DNA from: an uncultured Bacteroidaceae bacterium
GTDB lineage: Bacteria > Bacteroidota > Bacteroidia > Bacteroidales > Bacteroidaceae
Reading direction: 5' to 3'
Length of the DNA stretch: 49,146 bases
Assembly (NCBI GenBank): GCA_944320955.1
Contig: CALUJL010000024.1
Location: forward strand, 1-49,146
Shown: positions 48,989 to 49,146 of the stretch, piece after piece
How the letters are laid out: every line of letters starts with the position of its first letter
Numbering within the stretch: the first letter of the stretch is position 1
Notes under the pieces: generated by a model
What the model was told of the DNA's origin: nothing
The model's input: the letters and a program-made list of their open reading frames with translations, nothing else
Database searches by the model: none
Translations under genes and position numbers: made by a program

Positions 48989-49146
48989 CTAACTTATTTT
49001 AGGAAATACTTTACTCCAAGCTCTTTTGCCGAATCGGATTGCAACTCTCCAAATCTGAGGCCAATAACGGTGAAGGGCTTTACATAACGAGCATAATGCA
49101 ACAATTAGATTAAAAACAGCTACTGCAATCCAAACTACACTTGCGA
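48989..49146 (-). CDS. Membrane protein C-terminus, partial
   Basis: The end of a gene that enters from beyond the window: 51 residues, ASVVWIAVAVFNLIVALCSLCKALHRYWPQ, IWRVAIRFGKRAWSKVFPKIS. One hydrophobic helix (about residues 3-20) and a basic tail. It lies 18 bases ahead of the signal-peptide gene on the same strand and is probably the next operon member. Family not recognised. Confidence 0.55.
   Translation of the reverse strand, partial: ASVVWIAVAVFNLIVALCSLCKALHRYWPQIWRVAIRFGKRAWSKVFPKIS

Larger units (their letters stand above)
43200..49146. other. AT-rich island, probably acquired; right end outside window
   Basis: From about 43200 the sequence becomes clearly AT-rich, with different codon use, and stays so to the end of the window. 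It carries a phage-type replication gene and an operon of unusual envelope proteins, and none of the nine repeat arrays found in the rest. No integrase, relaxase or IS transposase is seen. The first 430 bases (43200-43630) hold no convincing gene; a frame at 43426-43620 is not supported. Confidence 0.65.

Overview
The window looks like a chromosomal segment of a GC-rich member of the Bacteroidales (Bacteroidaceae or a near relative). The evidence is the gene content (acyl-ACP thioesterase inside an ilv operon, asnA-type asparagine synthetase, DUF349 and DUF4836 proteins, PS-10/S37 peptidase, GH127 enzyme, Porin_O_P, rpmB-rpmG-DUF4295) and a recurrent promoter of the Bacteroides type, TTG-N19/20-TAnnTTTG, found in front of many genes. 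I cannot name the species.

Layout. 1-339: end of an HU-like DNA-binding protein. 701-6739 (minus): branched-chain amino acid operon ilvD-ilvB-ilvN-thioesterase-ilvC. 6740-7519: non-coding, with a repeat array and a probable small structured RNA. 7520-13894 (plus): bifunctional nuclease family protein, rsmE, DUF4836 lipoprotein, a two-gene ABC transporter and a beta-helix lipoprotein. 13980-18055 (minus): large outer-membrane beta-barrel protein and a DUF1349 lipoprotein, divergent from a LuxR-type regulator (18240-19010). 19103-19286: two tRNA-Arg(ACG) genes. 19535-23395 (minus): amidase, MlaD/MCE protein, asnA, ung. 23676-29715 (minus): ogt, S37 peptidase, DUF349 protein, mgtE, rsmA. 29796-39505: flippase-like membrane protein, an unknown membrane protein, Gfo/Idh/MocA oxidoreductase, GH127, S9 peptidase, Porin_O_P, cinA C-terminal domain protein. 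39630-41354: L28, L33, DUF4295, a nucleotidyltransferase-like protein and a TIGR04076 protein. 41394-43013 (minus): beta-propeller glycosidase-like protein.

At about 43.2 kb the base composition changes abruptly to AT-rich and stays so to the end. This island carries a 55-residue NUMOD3-like protein, a run of small hairpins and a filamentous-phage gene II/X-like replication initiator on plus. It then carries a tightly packed minus-strand operon of unrecognised envelope proteins: a membrane protein, a TonB C-terminal domain protein interrupted by a frameshift at an A7 tract, two lipoproteins and a zinc-ribbon/TM/WG-repeat protein. It looks acquired. No integrase or relaxase is seen before the window ends.

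The most unusual signal is a dispersed family of 21-23 bp tandem units with alternating palindromes (AAAAGNGC ... GCTTTT then CCSG). It forms nine arrays, all in the GC-rich part and none in the island. Two arrays run into the start of lipoprotein genes and are translated as part of the signal peptide, one ends in a promoter, and two fold as terminator-like hairpins. Other points of interest are a three-copy 11-bp-phased PHO-box-like array in front of the Porin_O_P gene, a small RNA with two covarying terminator-like hairpins, and two intergenic regions where the promoters of divergent genes face each other.
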